DNA of 64,000 bases from Tigriopus japonicus. Lineage: Eukaryota > Arthropoda > Copepoda > Harpacticoida > Harpacticidae. The notes under the pieces were generated by a model. The model did not search any database. It was not told where the DNA came from and saw nothing but the letters and a program-made list of their open reading frames with translations. Below are positions 45,115 to 53,829 of this stretch, in pieces (position 1 is the first letter of the stretch; every line of letters begins with the position of its first letter). The translations under genes and the position numbers were made by a program. The stretch spans positions 3,257,888-3,321,887 of the forward strand of contig CM021312.1 of the NCBI GenBank assembly GCA_010645155.1, written 5' to 3'.

Positions 45115-45998
45115 NNNNNNNNNNNNNNNNNNNNNNNNNNNNNNNNNNNNNNNNNNNNNNNNNNNNNNNNNNNNNNNNNNNNNNNNNNNNNNNNNNNNNN
45201 NNNNNNNNNNNNNNNNNNNNNNNNNNNNNNNNNNNNNNNNNNNNNNNNNNNNNNNNNNNNNNNNNNNNNNNNNNNNNNNNNNNNNNNNNNNNNNNNNNNN
45301 NNNNNNNNNNNNNNNNNNNNNNNNNNNNNNNNNNNNNNNNNNNNNNNNNNNNNNNNNNNNNNNNNNNNNNNNNNNNNNNNNNNNNNNNNNNNNNNNNNNN
45401 NNNNNNNNNNNNNNNNNNNNNNNNNNNNNNNNNNNNNNNNNNNNNNNNNNNNNNNNNNNNNNNNNNNNNNNNNNNNNNNNNNNNNNNNNNNNNNNNNNNN
45501 NNNNNNNNNNNNNNNNNNNNNNNNNNNNNNNNNNNNNNNNNNNNNNNNNNNNNNNNNNNNNNNNNNNNNNNNNNNNNNNNNNNNNNNNNNNNNNNNNNNN
45601 NNNNNNNNNNNNNNNNNNNNNNNNNNNNNNNNNNNNNNNNNNNNNNNNNNNNNNNNNNNNNNNNNNNNNNNNNNNNNNNNNNNNNNNNNNNNNNNNNNNN
45701 NNNNNNNNNNNNNNNNNNNNNNNNNNNNNNNNNNNNNNNNNNNNNNNNNNNNNNNNNNNNNNNNNNNNNNNNNNNNNNNNNNNNNNNNNNNNNNNNNNNN
45801 NNNNNNNNNNNNNNNNNNNNNNNNNNNNNNNNNNNNNNNNNNNNNNNNNNNNNNNNNNNNNNNNNNNNNNNNNNNNNNNNNNNNNNNNNNNNNNNNNNNN
45901 NNNNNNNNNNNNNNNNNNNNNNNNNNNNNNNNNNNNNNNNNNNNNNNNNNNNNNNNNNNNNNNNNNNNNNNNNNNNNNNNNNNNNNNNNNNNNNNNNN
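45115..45998. other. Assembly gap (884 N)
   Basis: No sequence. Long frames reported through it are artefacts of N. Confidence 1.
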
Positions 45999-46083
45999 AG
46001 GTTCTCCGACCTACTGTCCTCGGATGTCCACGGGTGAATGACAATCACAAGTTCCACGAACTGAGGGCAGCAGGTCGGATGAA

Positions 46084-46095
46084 CCGACTGCGCCA
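46084..46095 (-). other. Primer binding site of element G
   Basis: TGGCGCAGTCGG on the minus strand directly after the LTR; same 12 bases as element E. Confidence 0.85.
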
Positions 46096-46218
46096 TGTTC
46101 AGTCCTCGAGGAAACAAGTTTGACTGATCCTTTATTTGACTAGACATTCACGTTTATATATACAAGGAAATTGACTAGAATGAGCATGACTAGAACAGAG
46201 CAGAGCAAGGACTTCACA
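46096..46218 (-). repeat. 5' LTR of element G (123 bp)
   Basis: Identical partner of 44955-45077, directly bordered by the primer site. Confidence 0.95.
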
Positions 46219-46423
46219 ATGGCGTACTTAATGTGTGTACTCTTTTATTATGGTGCTCTATTATCAAAAACATGAGATCAAGGTACGAAAAAAAATATCT
46301 CTTGTTAAAAAATTCTAGCCTTTTAACACCACAGCCTGAGATCTGACCCACCTCCAGTCATTTGGCCCCAAGAATCCCTAACTGAATTCGTCCGATTGCA
46401 CTAATCCATTTAATGCTCATTGT

Positions 46424-47293
46424 ATGGAAAATAAACAATTGCCACTATCCTGCACAACAGAATTAACTCAACTCAAGCTCAAGGTCAAGCTAGGGTCCAA
46501 AACGGCGAATGTCGACGCCATAGTGAGCAAGGACATTACCAATGAGATACTCTTCTCATGGCATGACATGATAAACCTGGGGATTTTACCAAAATCGTGG
46601 CCCGAAATTAAATCCGTGAATGAAGAACCACAGAATGTCAAAGACTTATTGGACAGTCTTGAGCAAATTTTGCTTGATTTCAAAGATATCATTTCGGACA
46701 CACTTCCAGATAGGCCCATGAACGGACCCCCATGTCAATCAAACTTAAAGACAACGTCCAGCCAACAAAAATTACAAGATCACGTACGACTCCTTCACAT
46801 TGGCAACACGAGTCTGATCAAGTTATCAACAAATTACTCAACGGGAAAATCATCGCTCCTGTCAATCACGTAACAGAGTGGATATCACCCGCTCATTTCA
46901 TTCCAAAGGATGGAGGAAAAGGAGGATTACGGCTTGTCACGGACTTCACAAACCTGAACAAGTACGTCCACCGCCCCATCCGCTAAGGACATCATGCAGA
47001 AAATAGGCCCGGATGCCAAATATTTCTGTTCCATCGATGCTGTTATGGGGTATTATCAAATCGCCCTGGACGACAAAAGCAGCGATCTCACCACGTTCCT
47101 TTCACCACAAGGGAAATTCAAATATCTACGAGGCCCAATGGGGTTGTCATCGACCCATGACGAATGGTGCAGCCGTTCGGACGCAATCGTGGCGGAATTC
47201 CCTTGGGCAGAAAAAATCGTAGATGATTCGTTAATTTGGGGAACAGACTTACAGCATGTACTACTCAGATTGCGAACCGTTCTCAAGAAATGA
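46424..47293 (+). pseudogene. Protease end and RT, element D first copy
   Basis: LTQLKLKVKLGSK and LFSWHDMINLGILPK match the protease C-terminal part of this lineage. RT follows in three frames: WISPAHFIPKDGGKGGLRLV, TDFTNLNKYVH, FCSIDAVMGYYQIAL (motif A Asp), LRGPMGLSSTHDEW and KIVDDSLIWG (catalytic Asp pair, Ile first). Breaks: frameshift near 46730, a 14-bp deletion near 46975 relative to the second copy, and a stop at 47291-47293. Confidence 0.85.
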
Positions 47294-48360
47294 CGCGAAA
47301 TAGGACTCACGATTTCCAAGAAAAAGTCACAAATCTGGACACACCTCAAATTCGCAGGTTACATTGTTGGCAAGGACGGCATCAAACCCATCCAGAAAGA
47401 TATTTCGGCATTAAGATCATTCCTAGGTTTGGCTAACCAACTGGGTTTTTTCATCCCAGATTTGTCACAAGCCACAGCAAACATGCGTCAACTCCTGATG
47501 AAGGATGTACCTTATCGCTGGTTACCCGATCATGATGAAGAATTCAAAAGAGCAAAGAATATTCTAACTTCAGATCTTCTTGTTCGACCTTTCGATCCTG
47601 ACTTGAAAGCAGAGCTTTTTACTGACGCTTCAACATCGGGACTTGGATTCATGTTACTCCAAAGAGGCGAGAACAACAATCCAAGAATCATCAAGTGTGG
47701 ATCTCTTTCACTCACTCCAGCCGAGCACAATTATGCAGTAATTGAGCTAGAATGCTTGGCAATAATGAAAGCGGTCGAAAAATGTGAATTCTACCTTCGA
47801 GGAATAGATCTTTTCCATGTCTTCACAGACCATAAAAGCATAATCGGAGTTTTCAAAAAACACATCTCTGATGTTTCAAACCCTCGATTAGTGAAGCATA
47901 GAGAGTACCTATCTACTTTCAACTTTACAATGCCTTGGCATGCAGGCAAGGATCACGTCATCGCAGACGCACTCTCAAGAGTTCCCATTTTCGATGAGCA
48001 TATTCAAGAGGATACCTCAATGGACAAAATTTGCAAGAAGATTTCTGACAACTCCTCTCTGCAAGCTCTCTTCGACGCCATCGACGAGCATTACATGAAA
48101 ATAGTGAATGAGTTACGAACAGGCACCAAAGCACAAAGTCTTCCTCCATCTCATCCAGCAAAACCCCTCGCTCACATATGGGACGAACTCGCTCTTTTCG
48201 ACGAAGAAGAAGAGACTCTCATCTTATGGGAGGGCAGAATCATTGTGCCTTATTCAGCACGACCGGACGTTCTGAAGAAGCTTCATATTCCTCATCAAGG
48301 AATCACAAAGACTAAAAAAGCTGCACAACAGCTTTACTTCTGGCCGGGGATGACCGGCCA
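47294..48360 (+). pseudogene. RT thumb, RNase H and integrase finger, element D
   Basis: FAGYIVGKDGIKP and RSFLGLANQLGFFIPDL (thumb) are followed by LFTDASTSGLGFMLLQ and FTDHKSIIGVF (RNase H), WHAGKDHVIADALSR, and the integrase finger LHIPHQGITKTKKAAQQ with YFWPGM. The finger is cut after its histidines: instead of the Cys pair the frame runs into NVKDLSDSLEQ of the second copy. The integrase core is absent. Confidence 0.85.
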
Positions 48361-48937
48361 GAATGTCAAAGACTTATCGGACAGTCTTGAGCAAATTTTG
48401 CTTGATTTTAAAGATGTCATTTCGGACACACTTCCAGATAGGCCCATGAACGGATCCCCCATGTCAATCAAACTTAAAGACAACGTCCAGCCAACAAAAA
48501 TGACAAGATCACGTACGACTCCTTCACATTGGCAAGACGAGTCTGATCAAGTTATCAACAAATTACTCAACGGGAAAATCATCGCTCCTGTCAATCACGT
48601 AACAGAGTGGATATCACCCGCTCATTTCATTCCAAAGGATGGAGGAAAAGGAGGATTACGGCTTGTCACGGACTTCACAAACCTGAACAAGTACGTTCAC
48701 CGCTCTGTTCACCCCTTCCCATCCGTTAAGGACATCATGCAGAAAATAGGCCCGGATGCCAAATATTTCTGTTCCATCGATGCTGTTATGGGGTATTATC
48801 AAATCGCCCTGGACGACAAAAGCAGCGATCTCACCACGTTCCTTTCACCACAAGGGAAATTCAAATATCTACGAGGACCAATGGGGTTGTCATCGACCAA
48901 TGACGAATGGTGCAGCTGGAATGATTTAATGTACTAG
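48361..48937 (+). pseudogene. Second RT copy fused in frame to integrase finger, element D
   Basis: Continues the 502-codon frame that opens at 47429. It repeats NVKDLSDSLEQILLDFKD through LRGPMGLSSTNDEW and keeps the 14 bp missing from copy 1 (RSVHPFPSVKDIM). It ends after about 180 residues, before the catalytic Asp pair, at the boundary with element E. Confidence 0.85.
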
Positions 48938-49112
48938 ATTTGGTGTTCTTTCTATTCTATTTTTCCGGTTCATTTCCAATACCAGTTCCCCGACATTTTA
49001 TTCCACCTCATCATTCTTCTCTTACTCCTAGTACCGTTCACATCACCCTCATCCAATCATCCGAATTACACTTATACTCTTATACACTTGAGTTCTGCAT
49101 ACAATCTTTCCG
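48930..49112 (+). repeat. Probable 5' LTR of element E
   Basis: Starts TGTACTAGAT where similarity to element D ends and reaches to the primer site. The last bases (CTTTCCG) do not end in CA, so the true end may be ATACA at 49102. No partner LTR. Confidence 0.45.
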
Positions 49113-49124
49113 TGGCGCAGTCGG
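49113..49124 (+). other. Primer binding site of element E
   Basis: TGGCGCAGTCGG, identical to element G. Its complement CCGACTGCGCCA suits the acceptor end of arthropod tRNA-Ser. Confidence 0.75.
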
Positions 49125-49465
49125 TTATTCGTATTGTGGCCCGTGGAACGATAGCCGACTTGCATTGGCGATTTTCTTCCGTCTCCGTTGGATCTCTCCA
49201 CCGTTTTCGTTGGATTTCTCCTTTGGTTAGTTCCGATTTCATCGTTGGATGCAATACGCCTGCTCTCCTGGTTGATTTGGATTTGTTGATTGGTGGATTT
49301 TCATCACTGGATTGTGGATTTTCCCTTATTATATTCTAGATTATTTCATCGGATCGCTCTAAGCGTTATCATTATATGATCGAGATTGTTCTGGACATAT
49401 CAGTGGAGCATCTGTGGATCAACTTCGTCGGTTGAGTATCTCGTGCTTTTACCATAATTTTTAAT

Positions 49466-50188
49466 ATGGCTAGTCGAGACGATCTTTTGCCTTTGAAAGC
49501 CTCTCAAAGAGGTTATAAGGGGCTTACCTCGAAGTATAGGTGCACTGCTTTAGACGCTATCAAAGCTTTTGTTGAAGGCGATGATCCATTTTATGTTGAA
49601 TCGAAACTCGAATCTTGGGAGAAGAAATTAGATCAATTCCGAAATGCCGAGGATTTGGTTGTATGCCATCTTGCGGCTGATGTTAATGACATGGACAAGG
49701 ATTTGGATGACCATGAGGACGCGTTTGATAGGGCTAAGCTTAAAGTTCGAGGATTTCGTCAAGATTTTGACCGTGCCAGGGAAGCTAGTTCTTATGGTGT
49801 TTCGGATATTTCCCCGAATATTTCTCCTAATCCTGGACTTCCCAAATTAAACATCAAACGCCCTCCTGTTTTGGAAGAGGACACAGATTTACGTTCCTTT
49901 ATCCAATGGTGTCATCTCTGGAACAATTACGCGAATTTATTACCGTTATTCAAGAGGGACACCCGGATTTTTCCAGATTATCCAACATTCTCTTGGAATC
50001 AAGCCGGATACCGGCCGAGAAGTGGATGAAATTATCCAAATGATATGCAATCATTTGAGGAGTCTTCGGAGTGTGCATCTAGATATGCGAGATCTCCTAC
50101 TCGTCAGGCAACAAGATGGGCAAGATTATACTAGCCTTTGCAATGTTCTCCGAGAACAAGCCGATTTCGCGGATTTATCCAATATTAC
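49466..50188 (+). pseudogene. Gag of element E, truncated
   Basis: Starts MASRDDLLPLKASQ. The N-terminal region (FVEGDDPFYVESKLESWEKK, RNAEDLVV) aligns with Gag of element A (QVGDDPCLLEINLDEW, NAEDVV). The frame shifts near 49960-49990; the capsid-like part HSLGIKPDTGREVDEI, HLRSLRSVHLDMRDLL and DGQDYTSLCN is in another frame. It ends at ADLSNIT where the LTR of element F begins. The zinc knuckle and protease are missing. Confidence 0.8.
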
Positions 50189-50700
50189 TGTAGCAGTACT
50201 GATTCGGGATGATCAGTTTGGGAGCGGTGCTACAATCATCCGATGATCCAATCGGATAGAGTACCTTTCAGAGCTTAAATAATGAACGTGGTCGGAGACA
50301 GAGTTTTATGATTAAGGTCTTATCCTTTATTTGGTCGAAGGTGGTGATGTTGAATACAAGATAAGCCAGCAAGGGGAACTTCTTAGACTGAGATGGATAG
50401 CTGGGTACAAAGGTACAAATGACTGTATTTGAACGCCAATAATAGCTCTGAACTCAACTAGCTTCAGTAAGTGAGTAGTTGCTGTAGTACACATGTGGAA
50501 GGCCTTTTATACCAAAGGGATGTGTACTACCGGATGTTACATATGGCATGATCATTGTTTATATAAGTACATGATCATGAGGCGTGGTCATTGCTTACAC
50601 AAGCACATATGATACGAAAGACAGACAAAGGGCATAGAACGTACTAAGTGTGTAGAACATGTTATTGCGGTGGGTTATCAAACGTTCGTATCCTTTGTCT
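50189..50700 (-). repeat. 3' LTR-like region of element F
   Basis: The end is sharp: Gag of element E stops at 50188 and the minus strand ends GTACTGCTACA. TATAAAAGGCC lies at 50512-50502 and AATAAA at 50331-50326, giving a promoter and a poly(A) signal about 180 bp apart. The upstream limit is not determined because the partner LTR is lost. Confidence 0.6.
50502..50512 (-). promoter_or_regulatory. TATA box in LTR of element F
   Basis: TATAAAAGGCC on the minus strand, a good core promoter match, about 180 bp before the AATAAA at 50331-50326. GTAGTACACAT words flank it on both sides as an inverted pair. Confidence 0.55.
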
Positions 50701-50733
50701 CTTCTGTTCGGGGCCGTGACTTGTTATGATGCG

Positions 50734-52589
50734 TCATTGACTGGTTACTTCATACAGGTGGATTGATGGTTCGGCATCAGTTCCACTACAAAGCCCCTTC
50801 CTTTGAAAAGCTCGTCCCGAGCGTTGGGAAGAATGGCGGTAGCACCAATGCTGTATGAAGGTTACCGGGACCATCACGATGAGGGCAGAGCAAATACCAA
50901 AGAGCCAACCCCAATAGTTGCTAGTCGGTCTTCCGTGTTCCGTACCGATCCTGGAAGGGGGTGAGAGGTAATCCAGGTCTACGGGATCGTTGGAAGAAGA
51001 GGTGCATTGCAGCATCTCAACAATGTCGGTGGGGTTGAGGTGTAGCGACGTATTTTTCTGCTCATCTCGTAGGTCTAGGATGGCTTGTAAGTCCAGTGTG
51101 GGCGCATGTGGAATCCTCAGGATTGTTTCCAAGGGGAAGACGGTTGAATTCCGCAAGGGGGAAACAAAGTACTCCTTGGTAGCCAGTGAACAACCATTGG
51201 GGATCCGCAACGACGTTTGACCAGGGTCGATGGATAGGATTCGGCTCTGGGTTTTGTCTTCGCATTCCTGTTGTAACTGACGACTTTCAGAAGCCGTGGC
51301 CAAAACTGTATCGGGTTGGACAAGAGTTAGTTCGAGAGATTGTAAAAGTCTAACCTTGTGTTGGCATTGGCCAAGGGCTTCTTTCGTCAGTCCACGGAAA
51401 AGTAGGTGGAGACAGGAAGGGATGTCTTCCTTTTTCTGGACTCTCATGGCTGGGCATAGGTGAAGAGTCCCCACGTTGAGGCATGCCTGGATTTCGCTTT
51501 CCGCTAGATCCAAGTACAACGTGTTCTCATTATTGGTTGCCAACACATGATCCTTACCAGTGAGGAAAAGTTAAATGCCGTGTTGTACCAACAATGGCGT
51601 CGGAATGTATCGGTACATTTCCAATGTCTCCAGGATATTGAAAATTGGTATAGGGATGATCACTCGCACTAGTGACTTTTCCATTTGGGTGTGACACGGT
51701 ATAGAGTAGAAGTCCATGATGTGGTCCTTTGAAATGGCTATTTTCATGTCATCAGGGATTCGACTCTTGATTTTCTGGAGTTCGGTTTGAACTTGCGTTG
51801 GATTTACGAGATGCGTGTCCACCTTTCCTTACAGTGCTTGTGTCAGAGTTGTGAGGATGTCGTGAAGCGACTGCGTATAAGCTACCAATGACCTATAGGT
51901 GCCATCTATCTCCATCATAGATTCGCGCAGGTGTCTTTCATCGTCAATCGCATGCTCGGTCACTAGTTGTTGCTTGGCTAGTGAGAGCACAGCCTTCTCC
52001 AGGGACAGGATTTTGCGAGAATTCTCCTGTGACCGCCTGGTTAGGATCTGGACTCCATGGAATAGGTGGTCGTTATCCTCTCTTAGTCTGTCTGTGTTCG
52101 ACGCCAAAAGTCTAGAATAAAACAGATTGCTTAGGCTGGCTCCAATAGCGGCAAGACCAGCAATCAGCAGCGCTGATCGAGATTCTCGTGAGGAATCAGT
52201 GGTACTGGGATGCCTGCTATTGCCACTGACAGCAGCGATGTCTTCAATGATGCCCTGTGCGGTGGTTACTTGCTCTCGGATTAGACGGATCTGAGAGGCC
52301 AAGTACTTGGTCTCAATGCGCGATGCTTTTGGAGTTACGGACTTCCAAATGTATGGAGATACTCATCTATGTGCGAGATGTTTTGAAGTTGGGAGATGAG
52401 AGGTTCGATGTCGATTTCACCAACTAAGATGATGGCAGTGACGTCAGTGGCTATGGTGCCACTTCTTTGAAACACGAGGGAGTTTGAATGTATTGACCCA
52501 ACTAAAGTGGTGATACACATAAAAACAGAGATTGTGAGAAACATGTTTTTAGTTTGGAGAAACAGAGAAAACTGGTAAACATTAGGCAA
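50734..52589 (-). pseudogene. Env-like glycoprotein gene of element F, broken
   Basis: The first piece (52589-52335) has a hydrophobic signal segment (LTISVFMCITTLVG). After a frameshift near 52340 the next frame carries an Arg/Ser-rich stretch (SRESRS) followed by a hydrophobic glycine/alanine segment (LLIAGLAAIGASLSNLF) and then a long heptad-rich helix, the layout of a fusion subunit. The C-terminal piece (51546-50734) ends with a membrane anchor (WGWLFGICSALIVMV) and a short basic tail. Stops lie at 51829 and 51571. The role as Env is inferred from layout and position after pol; I could not place it in a named Env family. The copy is not functional. Confidence 0.7.
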
Positions 52590-52622
52590 TGATCAAATCT
52601 TTTATCTTGCTCCGTGGGTTGC

Positions 52623-53321
52623 TTAGTGGATGTTGGCCGCTTCCAAGATTCTGGGTGTGCAAACCTGTTCTATTATCAACTGCGCCACACGGTCGCCTGG
52701 CTGGATGCAAACGTTTGTGGTGCCAGGATTGAAAATGCCTACTCTGATCTCTTCACGATAGTTGACGTCAATGATTCCCATTAACATCGCAATTCCATTT
52801 TTGAATGCCAATGAACTCCTCGGGGCCACTCGCCCATACGTGCCGGGTGGGCAGGCGATGCGGATGCCCGTTCTCATCTAAGACCAATGGTGAGGTGGAA
52901 GGTCCATGTGTGCAACAGCGAACAGGTCCATACCTGCCGCCTCCTCATTATTGTAATGAGGTAGTTTCGCCTGTGGATGTACTCTTTGCACCAGGAGTAC
53001 AGGCCTGACCATTTTCTGCGTGATGGCCAGTTTGTCATTATCCCATAGAGCGAGATCTTGCTCGGAGATGTCTGACTGGGGACACAGGGTGTCCTTGAAC
53101 TGCTTGGTGATCTTCACAGTAACATGCCCAGTAGTCTGGCTCGGGCTGTCATGTGGATCTGGTTCGATTTGAGGTTCATTGGTCAGCTGGGGGTTCATCT
53201 TCTTGCTTACTTGGGGTATTAGGTTGAGGAGTTTGTCTTGACTCATCATCACCTTGGCTTTGGACGTCAGTATTCCGGATTCTTGTGGGAAGTTACTGTG
53301 AGGTCCGCGGGTACTCAATCA
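52623..53321 (-). pseudogene. dUTPase of element F, one in-frame stop
   Basis: Trimeric dUTPase motifs in order: EEAAGMDLFA (1), GRVAPRSSLA (2), GIIDVNYREEI (3) and PGDRVAQLI (4). Motif 5, the glycine-rich C-terminal arm, is not seen; the protein ends about 20 residues after motif 4. About 110 residues of unknown, Gln/Pro-rich sequence precede the domain. No ATG starts the frame; the first is inside (MMSQDKLL). A TAG at 52880-52878 splits the domain between motifs 1 and 2. The enzyme would cut dUTP to dUMP and limit uracil in new DNA. Its place between integrase and Env is unusual. Confidence 0.85.
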
Positions 53322-53576
53322 GCTTAATCCAAAGGATAATTGGAAAAATTACTGTGAAGTCCACAACGTGGTTGGGTCGGCGTGCACCGGACTATTGTAC
53401 ACGTTACTGAGAAGTCCACAAAGGATTGATGGAGTCCACCAAGGGATCGTGGTCATGTGATGAGGTCGTGTTGAACTTCTTATTGTGAAGCTCCGGTTGG
53501 TGCTCTCCTGTCGAGTCTAGGAGTAAAATTATATTTTGGGGGGAAAAAAAATAAAAAAAAGAATAAAAATATATCA

Positions 53577-53597
53577 GGGGGGAATGATATTCCCCCC
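53577..53597 (-). promoter_or_regulatory. G/C hairpin before dUTPase gene
   Basis: GGGGGGAAT (53577-53585), loop GAT, ATTCCCCCC (53589-53597): a perfect 9-bp stem. In element sense it is followed by a T-rich tract (53570-53520) and CGACAG at about 53513-53508, a possible splice acceptor for dUTPase or Env mRNA. Confidence 0.5.
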
Positions 53598-53829
53598 CAG
53601 GTTTGAACCTCAAAGATTGACTGTTAACGGGTGTCACCTGACGAGACTTATTTATACCAAGTCCTCGGTTTCCTTTTGAGAGTCCGATGATGACCAGCTG
53701 GTTAATCGGCCTCTCTTGCCTGTCGGCGTCTGCCGCTGAGACGTGGTTGATACGGGTGTGCTTACCCTTCTCAGGCGCTTGTTGCCTCTGTTGCAGTTGG
53801 GTGTGCCTGGCATTTCGTCGTCACATGAA

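Larger units (their letters stand above)
44955..46218 (-). mobile_element. Element G: LTR retrotransposon whose interior is the assembly gap
   Basis: Two identical 123-bp LTRs (44955-45077 and 46096-46218) with target duplication ATGGC at 44950-44954 and 46219-46223. A primer site borders the right LTR and a purine-rich stretch (AGAAAGGGAAA on the minus strand) borders the left one, giving minus orientation. Only 37 and 97 internal bases are known. The N-run length need not be true; a full element would need several kb. Confidence 0.9.
46390..48915 (+). mobile_element. Element D: Ty3/gypsy fragment with internal tandem duplication
   Basis: Plus-strand protease end, RT, RNase H and integrase finger, followed directly and in frame by a second copy of the protease-RT linker and RT front half. 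Bases 46634 to about 47165 recur at 48361-48915 with few changes; unit length is about 1,727 bp. Element E begins about 15 bp after the second copy breaks off. No LTR of D is visible. Confidence 0.85.
48930..50188 (+). mobile_element. Element E: Ty3/gypsy 5' part (LTR, PBS, Gag)
   Basis: Plus-strand LTR-like region (48930 to about 49112), primer site, leader and Gag closely related to Gag of element A. It is cut at 50188 by element F. The rest of E would be expected beyond the far end of F, but F is itself truncated and no E sequence was recognised there. Confidence 0.7.

Noticed and set aside
45000..46147. Four reading frames of 300-380 codons on both strands
   Set aside because: They are made of N from the assembly gap and carry no sequence information.
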